Below, piece after piece: positions 33,440 through 46,533 of a DNA stretch of 49,428 nt. The position numbers were made by a program, and so were the translations under genes. The notes under the pieces were generated by a model. That model searched no databases. It worked only from the letters and a program-made list of their open reading frames with translations, and was not told where the DNA came from. The DNA lies in the NCBI GenBank assembly GCA_004802705.1, contig SGPL01000227.1, positions 1-49,428 on the forward strand, read 5' to 3'. The DNA is from Bondarzewia mesenterica. Lineage: Eukaryota > Basidiomycota > Agaricomycetes > Russulales > Bondarzewiaceae. Position 1 is the first letter of the stretch; every line of letters starts with the position of its first letter.

Positions 33440-33970
33440 ACATAGATTACTAGAATTTAGCTTTTTATAAGGTACACTTTTGAACCTCATTTTAAAATAG
33501 CCTATATAAGGGGTTGCTAATTGTGTTGCTTAATCACATCTCAAATATGTCTAACCTTTGCTGAAGTGTAGATACTTTCTTTATATCTATTCCTATCATA
33601 TACACCTCATCTTATTCATCTATAGCTGATATATTTTAGTTAGCTATATATTTTAATAATTACAAATAGTCTCCCTTATCAACACCTCTAGTAAGTATAT
33701 AAAACTCACTCAAAGATAACCTTGTCTCTTTATTAGATGATAAAACGCCCTCTCTCATCAAAAAGCAAGATTCACAGGTTTGATCAGTATCAAGGGGACT
33801 TTTTTGATATCTTTTATCGATAAAATTAAGCACTTTTTGAGTGATGCTCATGCTTTTAACTCACTATTTATCTGGAGATATATATGCCTACATAAGTTTT
33901 ACTTATTTTTTACTGCCTAATTTTTCCATGTAGATATTTGAGGGCATATCTTCAGATAATATAAAGAAAT
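33440..33970 (-). pseudogene. Unidentified decayed ORF, about 170 codons
   Basis: I do not recognise the product. One minus-strand frame runs from an ATG near 33967 (MPSNIYMEKLGSKK) through the clean stretch 33851-33660 (VLNFIDKRYQKSP, CESCFLMREGVLSS, RLSLSEFYILTRGVDKGDYL) to about 33440 (DEVYMIGIDIKKVSTLQQRL). It is broken only by TAA/TAG/TGA at Gln-like places. It may be the last exon of the block upstream on the same strand. A CESC pair and alternating charges suggest a folded protein. Confidence 0.5.
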
Positions 33971-35514
33971 TGTCAGTAGAGCTAGAGAAAGCAGAGATTA
34001 AATATGTGATCAATCACATCTAATATGCTAGAGAGGCTGATATTATCTGTTATAAAAAGAGCTTCCTATAAAGAGGCTAATCTCAGGCTAATCTTAAAAT
34101 ATAATTAATCTGCCACATATAAATTTAGTATCATAGATCTTTATGATATTATAAGTGAGAGGATAAAGCTTCAAATGCTATAGTTAAGATGTACATATAA
34201 AGTTTTCCATAATTGATTTATAAATATGGTCAATTTAATAATATTTATCTTAGTATAACAATTCTCTATTGTACCTCATATTTATATAAATAATTTATCA
34301 GTCAAAAAGCTTATAATCTTAATAAATATACCCAACAGTGCTCATTGTGAGCACAACTTAATGCTGAGTATGTAAATAGCTTTAAAATACTAAAAAACAG
34401 AGTAACTATCATATATATATCTTTAACTATAAATTCTTATGATAAACTTTGAGATTAGCATTAAATTCTAAAAAGATTCAACTCATGTAGAAATATACCT
34501 TTTACTACTCTCTCTTAAAGAGCAGGACTCCTGATCTCAATGTGTATAATATCTCCTCCTCTATCTATCTTTAATCTTCTATAAATTTAATGACTTTGGT
34601 AATATAACTTGATAAAACTATCAGGCACTCACATTGTTTGTAAGAAATCTAATCAGAATGCTGGCATAAAAGTGTGCCACTTTGAGATTAGAATTGACCC
34701 AATATACTCTAAATCATTATTAGTAATAGATATAATAAAACTGTGATAATCTCTAATTTTAATCTCTCATATGCTAATTTAATCATTAATTTCAATGCCG
34801 ATGCTCATGCTGATTTTCAGCTGAATGTTAATCTATAGTATCTAATAGCATAGTCTTTTTAGGCTCAGATCAAAAGAAGCAGTATAAATCTCAAAACTTT
34901 TAGTCATTTAAAAAGAGTTAGCATAGAACAAGAATAGAGATATATCCATATACTTTGCTAAGATTGTATAGAGAACTAAAAATGTTTTAAGGTACTTAAA
35001 TGCCTCATACATATGCTTGAGGCACTATATAAGAATAAGTGCCATAAAAGTCACTCATAAAGGCATAATTTGGCAGATTAATATATAGAAGCATTTAATT
35101 TTAGTTCAAAAGCTCTAAAAATAAATAAATATTACAAAAGCCATTTTATCTCCATTTATTAACTATTATTCACATGACAGAATAGGGCCTTATTCCAAAT
35201 TTATTCAGAAGAGTTTTTGGGTATCTTGATAAAATAACAGCATCAAACAGATTATATCACATATTAAATTCTGATATCTCATATTCAATAGAGATAAAGA
35301 TATGTGATAGTTTGAGATAGCTGAGGTTTTTCTATTTTTATCAAAAAACTGAAGCATAATTATCTTTTCTCTGAAAGAAGCAACTGTTATCCCCTCAAGA
35401 ATAATGAGGGAGATGTTTTTACAGAGCAGACTGTTGATAGTGATCTTTACAGATTAAGCCCAACACAGAGCCTATTATCATCATTTAAGTCACCTTCTTA
35501 TAATCACTATAAGA
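33971..35514 (-). pseudogene. Decayed gene pieces, unidentified
   Basis: Coding-like minus-strand pieces read through stops: YPKTLLNKFGIRPYSV and KWR*NGFCNIYLFLELL (about 35240-35110), YINLPNYAFMSDFYGTYSYIVPQ (about 35080-35010), FKYLKTFLVLYTILAKYM (about 34990-34940), YIGSILISKWHTFMP (about 34710-34660) and GGDIIHIEIRSPALQERV (about 34560-34500). Same strand and mutation style as the neighbours. Together they look like one large, perhaps spliced, protein. No family recognised. Confidence 0.4.
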
Positions 35515-35960
35515 TGTAGAGGCATGGCTTATAAAAGAGTGGTGATTGCATCCCTACATTATTAGTGCTATCATTTTAAACATTCATGAAGAACTTCAAT
35601 AGTTGCCCTAACATAGAAGGATTATGAAAGGTAGACTTTCAGTGGCCTTCTAACGTGATGTTCTCTCTCAAGAGTGATTTTGACAGCCAGCGCATATATA
35701 AAAGTTTTTATTTTATGCAAGTATTCAGTGCCACAATGCATTTCTACTGCAAACTGAACACTGGTGCTCTAGTGTCTATGGTGAGTTGCAGTACACTTAA
35801 GATGTTTAGCTATTTAAAATTTTTGTCTCAGAAACTTGTCCTTAACATCAATGATATTAACAATGTCTCTACATTTGAGCACAAGTTTGACTAAATGTGA
35901 GTCAATGCCCAGTGACATTTCTTCATTGATCTGCTTTCTAGACTATTTAAAATATAAAAA
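35515..35960 (-). pseudogene. Second copy of the 18.1-18.6 kb coding block
   Basis: Aligned base by base to 18130-18590 in the same orientation, differing mainly by transitions. The minus-strand reading matches: SHLVKLVLKCRDIVNII, KDKFLRQKF and FAVEMHCGTEYLHKIKTFIYALAVK. The plus-strand open frame 35655-35894 is a shadow. Similarity stops at about 35515 and 35960. Confidence 0.6.
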
Positions 35961-37125
35961 CTACTCCTCATAGCTAATTTTCCTTTGTATATTTTGAAAT
36001 CTTATTATAAAGTGACAATGACCTTATGATTTAGCCATATTACCTAACCTCCTACTACTTTAGTGGTATTTTTAATCTCAGTACTATTATCTCCTCCTTT
36101 TGTGGCCTTTCATTCCTCTCATAATTTTAGCTACTAATATGTTTGATTAATATATGATATAACTTAAGCATTCATTTAGTTGATAAAAATTTAAGAAGAA
36201 TTGTGCTGATAGCTTCATTCATACTCTTACTTTTCTTCATATTCTGTTTATTTTTATTATTCAACATCTTTCTCTCTTTCTCCTTATCTCTTCAATTTTA
36301 CTCACTCTATATGATACTGTTTCATCTCTTTTTATCTTTACTTAATTTTTATCTGTTTTATTTCATTTTTTTCTTTCTGCTTCATTTTTATCTTGTTCTA
36401 CTTCATTTTATGCATTTAGTTTATTTTTCTCTATATAAATTTATAAAATCATGTATTTTATATAATTTAAGCTATATTTATAGTAAAGTCAGCCAATAAC
36501 ATTATGTTTTACATTTCTCATACCATTATATTTTCTTACACTAATTAGAGTTTTTTTTTCCTTACTAATATAATTTTATGCAACTTAATACTTAATTTAT
36601 ATAATTTGTCCATTAGACTTTATTATGTACTCCTTATTTAACCTCGAGTAGACATATTTAACTAATACATTTAAGATATTAGTTAATCTTTATTAATGTA
36701 TGTATAAATTGCATCAATTATAATTTAATGATGACTTCTATAAATGATAAAAATTTGACTTTTATATATATCTATTAATGTTACAAACTATTATTTATTT
36801 CAACTCTGATATAACTTTACACTGTTAATAAAGATTAGATGTGTTAATATTTTTAAACTTAATTAAAAATATAATAATAACTAATCACTTATATCAATTA
36901 ATTATATTTATATTCAATCATTTATTCTCATGCTTAATTAATTAGACTTATAAAAGCTATAAAATAACCTTGATATATGCTCAAGGTTATTTTTATTATT
37001 TTATAAAAATGTGAAAATTAATTAAAATTTAATAATAACTTAAATATAATTAAAATAATTACAGTTTTTAAAGTTTTTAAAAATAAGAAAGGCATAATAA
37101 ATAATAATTATAAATAAGTATCTTA
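35961..37125. other. AT-rich stretch with a strongly pyrimidine-biased block
   Basis: 36200-36430 is T/C-rich on the plus strand (purine-rich on minus). The plus-strand 98-aa open frame there is all Phe/Leu/Ser from this bias and is not a convincing gene. From 36500 the sequence is very AT-rich with nothing assigned. Confidence 0.5.
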
Positions 37126-40100
37126 GTGTTAGAAAATATAATATGTAGATTTTTTTTTTNTTATACTGCATCATTTGATAACTTCAGTTTATTAGTTCTC
37201 ATCTTTCAATATGTTCATAGATTGAAACACTTAACACATACCTATTTACCTATTTCAAATGTATACCTGAGATTTAGAGGCATTTTACTTCTAATAAAGG
37301 CTTATACATCCTTAACTTTATATAGAATGATAGCTCTCATATTAACTGAGTCATAGGCCTTATGGATGAAATCATGAGCAAACTGTAAAACATTTAAATT
37401 TTATTACATTTACACAATATATGTCTATTAATTTCATTATTATAACACTAATAAGACTATTCACATAATTTTATTTCCTCACAATACTTTTCACATTGTG
37501 CCAGCATAATATGTGGATGCACTTTAATAAATTTTATTTATTTATTTAGACAATATTTTCTTTTATAATATAGGGTGGGCTTAATAAAATAAGAAGTTAG
37601 TAACATAATTAAGTGAGATTGTGGAGTTCGATGCATATTGTCTCATTATATACTATCATAAACATTTGTCTTGAAGGCTTAGAGGCTTTAAAACTATGCA
37701 TCATGATAAAATAATATTAAATCTAATTTTTTGAGCAAGTTATTTAATGTAGTTTAAAGTGGGTCACGATTCTGGTCTAAATAGTTTGTTAAGTAGGTTT
37801 TTCTCAGGTAGAGGCATTATTGATAATACTATACTACATTATATATTATAAATTCTTAATATTAACTTGTGTGCATAGTCACAGTAATAATATGAATTAA
37901 AGAGCACACTTTGCCCTTGACCTTCATACCCATGCTTCATAGTGCATGTTTAAGAAATCTTTATGTAAATAAGTAAAAAAGAGCTTTTATTAATTTAATT
38001 ACATCTTATTTTAAAAGTTTAATTGCTGAAGTAAATAAGATCTAATTTAGTGATAATTCATATTTTATAAAACTACATACTATTTAAAAATCTAATATAA
38101 TATAGCTCCTTATTATAAAGCATACTATAGATAAATATACTTTATAACTAATATTAGATGAGTTAATAATAAATGTATTTATTATAAAATAGAAAGAGAC
38201 TTAGTTGAGAATTGATAAAGATATAATAAAGAATTTACAAAAAACTTATAAAGTTGTGAATAGTGATGAGATTAAAGAGGTGAAGGAGGAATTAAAGCAA
38301 AAAAAGAGCATACTAAGATGATATTAATTATCTCAAAGCTTCATAAAAAGAACATGAGAATGGCTTATCATTAAAGAATCTTATCATAATAGTTGTTGAT
38401 GTAAAATTATAGGTCCTGCTTATTAATTTTTAAAAATTATAGTAATAAATTCTTTAATTAATTGCTCTTTAATCATTAAATATATATATCTTATAAGTAT
38501 ATATAAGTAGAGTTTCAAAGTGAGTGTTTGTAATCTACATTTAGTAAGTTATTATATTATAAGTTATTATATTAAAATTAAAATTAAAATACCAAAAGTA
38601 GAATTTTAAGTAAATATATATATTTTAAATACTTTTTGAATATACTAATATATCTTCAATATTTATTAACTATTTTAATACACTTTTTATAAAGTTAAAG
38701 CTTATTTAACTAATTTATTTTTTATATAAATAGCAGCAATGACTCTTTTAGCATGCAGGTATTTTTAAGCCATTTTTTTAATGATTTTATTGTTAACATT
38801 TTTATTGAGTTAGAGAACAATATTACAAAACTGGTCCTCATCTTTCTAAAACCTCTCCTCCTAGTCTAACTTAATGCTCAACTTTTTATATTCTATCTTC
38901 TTTAGCTAAATATAGGAACTATCCTTTGTATTTACAATGTTAGCTTAAATGTTTTAGAGGAAATTTTATATTATTTATTGAGTTAAAAATGAGAAAATGT
39001 CTACAGAAAAAAAAAGGTTTTTCTTACTACTTTTATTGCTTTTTATATAGTTGTTTTAAAAAATATCTTTACCACAAGAGGGGAAAAGAACTAAGACATC
39101 TAAGATGGAAAGACCTTTAAAGGCATCAAGCTTGATAACAAAATCTACTGAGGTTTCATCTATTTAACATGGTGACAGTTCAATGTTTAACAATAGGCAA
39201 TGAAAATTAAAAAGATGTACCAATGAGGAGAAACATTTTATCTCTTATAATTTTTATATCTACTAACTATATAATATTATCTTCAAACTCAGCTCTCAAA
39301 ATTTCACCCTAAAGCTACCTCTCTATAAAATAACTAACTTCTTCATCAATTTCATCTAGCTATAAATTATTATAAGCCCCTCGACTATACCATAGCAATA
39401 CATAGTGTATAACTTCATAAAGTAGAACTATTATAAATATAAATATCAACTTTGATATAAAAAAAACTTATTTATTTGTTCTTTATAATAGAGATTCAAT
39501 TAAGAGTGTATATATTACATAATAATAATACTCACACTTTGCCCTTAAAGCTCAATAATAAAATGCAAAATTAGAACATACTTCTTATCTACCTCCTCAT
39601 ATTGCACTGATGTATAACCTTAATGCTCTTCAGTAGTTAAGTGCTTAAGCACTGGATGAATGTTAAGAAATGTATGTATGATGAAGCCAATAATAGTTGT
39701 ACTAGTTAGAAGGTTTTTTCTAACTTATTTAATTTTGGCTTGATTACAAATCTGATCTTCAACAAAGGTAAAATGCTTTAAAACATCTAAAAAAGTAAAA
39801 TTGTCCTTGTGAATTATAATGAATAGATCTGAGAATAGTTGTCAGAGTTGTCTTTAAAATAACCCTCATTATATTATCAAACAGATGCAGAAGATATAGG
39901 CTTAAAGTTCAAGATTAGTGACAATAATATCAAAACTGTAAATAAGGAGAATTGTATATTTAAAGATAACTTAGTGATGTTTTTATACATTATGAGTTTC
40001 TCATAAATAAAAGAGCAAAAGTTGTATATAACATGCAATTTAAAGCAGAAAGAGACTTTAAAAACTCATGCTCTTTCAATCCTCTCAATCTATATATTTA

Positions 40101-41900
40101 CTTATATCAGGAGATTTTATTTTAAGTAGTAATATTTATTATTATGAGCATGCTTATAAATATAACATATTATTAGTAGAATTATTATATTTAAATGTTT
40201 TAAGTAACTTTTTATGCATTAGGTTAAATTTGTATTTTAATAAATTTAAAATAAAATAAGATTTTTTTATATTTAAAAATAAGGTTTGGGGTAAAGTTAA
40301 AGTTATTATTCACTTTCATTCAGATTATTAGTTTATGTTTACAGTGTGATACATTATCATAACTATATGACTGATACTATTATTTTATTAATAATTTCTT
40401 AATAGTTAAAAAAAAAAACTCAAATAGAATAATAAATTATGTTTAATTTTATAGTTTAATTTTATAAAAAGTTGTTAGAATAATAAATAGCTATTTAAAT
40501 AATACTAATACTTCTAAATGATCATCAAAAATACTTATATTTAGTTAAAATTTCACTTGTAATATTTATTAGTTTTAACATGATAATTTATGTTATTTTA
40601 TCATATAAAAAATGTATTACAAACTCTTGGTCAATTTTAATAATATGTTAATATAATAATATAATGCCTATAGTGACTTTTTTAATAAGAAATTAAGTTA
40701 TTGCTCAAATTTATAATATTTATCTTTATATTTAATATCAAATTTATAATTATTGAGTATAAATCGCTAGTCTACTTATTTTATTAATAATCATATAGTT
40801 TATTACATAATATCTAAATAATAATACTCTCTAAATCTCTCTTTATCTTTAATTGTGCATCTCCCAAAACTAGATATAAAATAAAAAATGAAAATATGAG
40901 AATGAATGATAAAGAGAGATGACGTTAAAGTAAATAGAGTACAAAGAGTATCAGAGAAATCATGAAAGTATCAAAAGTAAAAAGAGATAAAGAAGAGAAG
41001 AAGAATAGAGGTTAAAGATAAAGGAAAGGGTGATGATATACTAATAGTTCAATTGTAAATCTTTAAAGTGAAAAAAAGAGTGACAGAGAATTATATAATG
41101 TAAAAACTAGTGATAAATTATAAAGGATAGAATATAACCCTAGATTCTTTATGATTTGTAAGGTAAGTATTTTGTTGTTTAGTTTCATGGGCACTCTGAG
41201 TTGACATCAATATTTTGTTAGTCTATAAAGTAATTTGCCTTTTGTTTATGATAACTTGCCTTTTTTGATACTTTTATGTATATATAGTTAATACATTAAA
41301 TTGTATAATATGTTGAGCACTTGAACATCTTAGAGGCATGCAAGTTGAATAATATAAATAATCTCATGCACTTGTACTTTTAAAGAAAATAAAGGTAAAA
41401 CTAATGACGACTAAAATGGTTTATTATGAAAAACTTTTACTAAAATAAAATTCACTTTTAGTCAATAAAAGTTATGTGATCTCCTATTATTATAAATCTA
41501 TGCATTTTATTTATAAGTCAGTCTTTATATACTGTTTTGATAGAGTCATTACAGCTGAGCAATTATTATGCAAACATTAGTCAGAACCTTAACATTATAA
41601 CTTGAGTAAGGCATCAAAATGTTCTTATAGTATTTTAATAAAATCTGAAGGGCCTTTTTAATTAAATATTTATTATGCTCAAAGCAGCATTAGTGTCAAC
41701 TGACTTCTCTAATAGACTGACAACTGCATCTTTAACTATATGTAAGAGATTTATATCGCTAACCTATATTTTTTGACTATAAATGCTTTCATGTAAGTTA
41801 AATACAAAGATTGTATGATCTATCTTTGATGTATAATTATCTTCTTTTTGTAAGGCACTCCTATTATCTGAAGAGTTATATACCCTATCAAGACCTAATC
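37126..41900. other. Very AT-rich desert, no supportable gene
   Basis: Short open frames at 37126 and 40068 look like chance. A purine-rich coding-like piece lies at 38190-38360, and purine-rich plus strand at 40880-41040. One ambiguous base at 37160 sits in a T run. Probably eroded transposon remains. Confidence 0.5.
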
Positions 41901-44059
41901 TTTGATATAATACTTATACATATATAATTTTATCAACAAGAGAGGTAATACATTTAAAATGCTCGACAGTAAGCTTGTAGATAGACCAAGTTTTCACTTT
42001 GCTGCTAAACATAAAACAACTATCATATAAAAAAAGAGCTAATAGGGAGAGAGAGAATAATATAGAGCAAATAATAATATAATAATAAGCAGTTGTATGA
42101 GAAAGTATAATTGATACAAGATAATTATAAAGAATGAATTAGCAGTAAGTAAGAGTGATGAAAGATCAAGAACTTATTTGAGATAAAAACTTGATGTAAG
42201 AAAATATAGTAACTAAAATATTAGATAAAATATATAAAATAATATTTTTTAAATCTTTTACATATATTCACCAATCTTTTATGATCTAATGAGTTTTTTC
42301 TTTTAGTAGTGATATTATAGGTGTGAAATCTTTAAATACAATCAATCAATTAAAATAGGCAATTTTAAATTATATAATATTAATTAAATAATATTAATTA
42401 AAATTATCTAATTAAAATTTAGTTAAATTAATTTAAACTTTGGCACATTTTAATTCTTTATAGTTATAGTATAATCACCTAACTTTTTTCATAATATTAC
42501 CTCCACCAAACTATCAGAGATAGGCAATAGTAAGTGGACAAGATCCTTATACCTCAGTATCTCACTCTCAGCCAAACTATCTCAGTAGGTGCACGGTGAT
42601 GAGTAGCCCAACTATTAGAGATAGACTGTACACCTGTTGGCTGAGCTTAGCTTCACTATCAGCATCAGTCAAAAAGTATAATCAGCCAAAGCATCATAGA
42701 TAATATTAGGGCATTGAATAATGTGTCAGTATATCGTCTTTTATCTCTCTTAGTATATATCTAATTATAATCATTTTATGTTATTATAGTGATCTTTTTA
42801 ATTGGATTTTTTCACTATTAATGCAAGAGCATCTGGATGAGTTTTGAACTTACTGAAATAACTATTAAGTCTGCTCTTAGGCTAAGAAGAATATGCCTTC
42901 TAATTATATCTCTGCATTTACTTTTTGTAACCCAAAATAGTACAATAGTATTAACTGCCTCATACCAGATTGTAATGAAATTTTAAAAAAAAGTATAACA
43001 AATAATCATTGAGGAAGATGGTTCTCGAGATAAGCATTTGGCTTGAGTTTCAAAGAAATTTGACACTCTTGCATCAAATATTTTTAAGAATGTTGGATCT
43101 CTCAAACTGATATTTGAAACTAGTTGGGACGTGTTTCAATATATGGCTATAGTTTTAAAAGAACAAGTGGATGGTGCAGATTTAGCAGAATTTAAAGTAT
43201 AATGACAGTGGCTTCAGTTTTGAATTTCTCAATTATTCAAATCAATCATCTGTTTACCTCAAACTCTATATCCACTCTCATACTCTCCACTTTTACTTTT
43301 ACTTCAAGGCCTAAGCATCAAAAAAATTAAATGTTATCTTTTAATTTCTCAATTGTTCAGTTGTATCTAACTCAATCACAATTAATTCAATTCAATCAAT
43401 CAACCATTTACCTCAAACTCCATATCTACTCTCTTACTCTCCACTTTTACTTCTACTTTGAGGCCTAGGCATCTTCAAATTTAGAATGCTATGTTTCAAT
43501 GCTTAACATTTAATCTCCTAAGATCTCTCAAATTTTCTATAACCTCATGAGTTGCCCTATATTTTACCCTATGTCTATCTCAAAACTATTTTTATTTTGA
43601 TATAATATACCTTTGTACTCATTAAACAATCACATTTTCATTTTTTTACCATTGCAGTATATGTTGCTTAAATGTGATATGTTAGCTAATTATAAATATA
43701 TTTTTTGAGGGCTTTAGAATAGACAACATGTGCTAAAGCTGTTTGGTTAGATTTTGTGCATCTTATATTATATAAACAGGCATGCAACAAACTTGTTCTT
43801 CTATACCCTTGTTTTTATAAGTCCTATGTTAGTCAAAAATACTCCTCTCTCTATAATCTATTATGCTTTTATCTCTACTGCCTTAAGATGATCACACTCT
43901 TCTTTTTAGATACTTAGAGTCTTTAGAGGAGGCTAGATTGATAGGCTTTAGTTTTATAATGCCTCAAATAAATATGATGCAGTAGCTAAAAAAATTAAAT
44001 TAAATAATTATTTACCTCAGTGTATTTTTTTAATTTTTATTTATTAAATTTATGCTCAA
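41901..44059. other. AT-rich region with small repeat clusters
   Basis: Contains four variants of a CCAAACTATC-type motif at 42506-42700 and an imperfect direct duplication at 43252-43319 and 43407-43473. No gene can be supported. Confidence 0.5.
43252..43473 (+). repeat. Imperfect direct repeat, two copies 155 bp apart
   Basis: 43252-43319 and 43407-43473 share a 67-68 bp unit beginning TTTACCTCAAACTC and ending in AGGCCTA(A/G)GCATC. Differences are mostly transitions, and both copies are preceded by TTTCTCAATT. Confidence 0.8.
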
Positions 44060-45870
44060 ATTTTATATAAGTTTTAAAAAAGAGGTCTACAGTTATTGAC
44101 TAGCATTTTTCTCATTGTATGCTGAACTTAGCTCATGCTACTCACGATACTTATATCTCATAAGAGGAAAGTGCAAACAATCACATTCATAAAATTGACC
44201 TTATATGAGAAATTGCACAAGAGGAATTAGAGAAGATCTGATCTCACAGGAGAGAGGCAGATATACAAATTGAATTAGTATTCTTCATTTTTGCTTTTGA
44301 AGGTATTGTCGAGCTAGAGCCTGTAGGTATTAATATTAATATTAATGTTTACAATCATGATAATAGTGCTATATATTCTGCTGCTTCTCATTTTATATCA
44401 TCAATTTCACACTTACACTCTTCACCTCATGCATCTTCTTCTATTCATGACTATCTCTCACCCACTTTTAATATTTTTATATAAATATAATTCTACATAC
44501 TTTTTGATATGGTACAGTATAGTACATCTAGCACTTCTTCTTCACCTTCTCATGAGTCCATTTTTACCTCATTTACTTTATATTTATATACACTATATAT
44601 ATGTTCTATGTACTTCTATATATATCTTCATCGTATATCTTCATCTATTTATATGTATGTTATCATTATTATCTATCAGTAGTGGTCTATTGTAAAATGT
44701 GATTATGCATTTTGATTATTTTTCATATATGCTCATGCTCATGTTCCTCTATTTTTAGTGCTCTCAAACACTGCAGTATAATACATTCTAAATTTACTTA
44801 ACCTTGATCAATCCTTAAGTCCTTGAGTGAGTGAGCCCTTAATTCTTGCTTTGAGTAAGTGAGCAATCCTTGAGTGAGCTGAATAGGTATCCACTATATC
44901 AACTATTTTTATTTTTATCACTCCTATACCCCTATACTTAAAATCATATTATATCTGCTTTACAGAAAGTATATTATTCTTTTCAACTACACTCCATAGA
45001 TTTAAATGATCAGTTTATTGCTTCACAGATGCACAAAGAAGCTTGATATGACTACAATGATGCTGATGCTGCTTCTAATGCCACTACTGCACTACTTATT
45101 CTGCCATCTAGTGTGATGTACTCTCAACCATCTATAATGATGTACTCTTAGTCACCACCTTTAACATACTCATACTCTCAGTCTCAGCCACTTGTGATGT
45201 ACTCTTAGCCAAGTACCTTAGGTGATGAGTTTAGTAGTCAGCTCTCATCAAGCCTACTCAGTCAAAAAATGAACTATGTGAGTAGTTAATAGTTAATGAT
45301 TTTATAGACTTTCTACAATATATATAAAATTATTGTTACTATTTTAAGCAAGTAGCAGCAAGCTTGAGCAATCAAGCTTGCTCACATATAAAAATCTTCA
45401 TCAATTCCCTATTAACTCATTCATTCTCTCTGATAATAGTGATATTAGAGGTGATATCTATAGTAGTGCAATTGATAATAGTTCTCACCACTCTATGATT
45501 TTGATCATTCAAACACAGTCTGCTGTATCTCATAATAGACATAATATACAGGCCACTCAAGGAGTCATGAAAAGCAGAAAGAAGAAGGATGAAAGCTTTC
45601 CAACAAATGATATAATAAATTTAAAGCTCACACAGGCCATTTTTATTTCAGATCTCTACTACTTGGACATGAACATGAACTGCAACTTTGACTTTGCAAC
45701 TTATTGTGACCTTCCACATTGCTAGATTGATAGTCTAATGTTAATTTTTGTCAATGAGTATAATTATATTTTTAATATGTGCAAGCTGAAAGTTTGTAAA
45801 AGTCATGTTTATGTTCTTCAATATGACTTTTTGAGACTGAATAACTTATTTTAAGATGGCAGCTGTTATT
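44060..45870 (+). pseudogene. Unidentified YSQPS-repeat gene, decayed copy with upstream region
   Basis: Inverted relative of the 16915-18090 gene. The start codon position near 44999 reads ATA where the other copy has ATG. Exon 1 keeps the YSQPS repeats (about 45110-45215), and the donor GTGAGT is kept, but the acceptor TTTTAG has become TTTTAA. Exon 2 is an open frame 45378-45725 (HQFPINSFILSDNSDIRGDIYSS, KSRKKKDESFP, YYLDMNMNCNFDF), which reads on past a TAG into a Cys-containing tail. Farther upstream, 44170-44500 also reads as Ser/His-rich coding sequence (AASHFISSISHLHSSPH). Confidence 0.55.
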
Positions 45871-46533
45871 AAAATAGTCAATGCAGATGAGTATTGTTTT
45901 GCTTTTTATTTTTGTAGTTTTACTCACTATATGTATCTATTTGGTAGCCTTAAAGATGATTCTCATCTAATAACATGTTAATGTGCAAGGATAAAAGTAT
46001 GAATAAGTTATAATAGTGTGTCCACTCTATATTATTATACTTTTTATAATAAATAGGGATTTACTAAATAGTCACATTGCTACACTTCAGTTTTTATGCT
46101 CTATATTATTATCTCATTAATTTACATTTTAACTATCTATCATGCATATCAGTACACTATCATGCTTTATTTTTACTCAGCTAATAGAACTTAGTACGTA
46201 TACAAGTTGGTAGTCTTAGATGTTCTCATGTTATTGCAGTTGCTTATATATAATCTTGACTAGTCTTACTAAATCTATATTTTTTTAATAACTATATGCT
46301 GTGTTTTACTCAAAAATTGAGGCAAACCTAGTTCATTCTGTTACACTAGCATTTATAAAAAAATTTTACACATATAAAAATTTATTACATTTTATACAGC
46401 TAGAGGAAAGTGCCACATCTATCACGTAGTTTAGTCATACTACAAATAAAAAGTTTGCTTGATCTCACATTGCCATGTGATATTTTAACAGTTTTTATAT
46501 CTATTTATATCTTGTGCTGATCTTTTAAAACAC
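45871..46533. other. Spacer; last part resembles the 7.3 kb gene promoter
   Basis: No gene is seen. The final 60 bp, ending CTGATCTTTTAAAACACC before ATG 46534, resemble the sequence before ATG 7301. Confidence 0.4.

Noticed and set aside
36203..36499. 98-aa membrane protein
   Set aside because: It consists almost only of Phe, Leu, Ser and Tyr from a T/C-rich tract. No start context, neighbour or homologue supports a gene.
42506..42705. CRISPR-like array
   Set aside because: Motif copies are short, variable and irregularly spaced, and the genome is eukaryotic.
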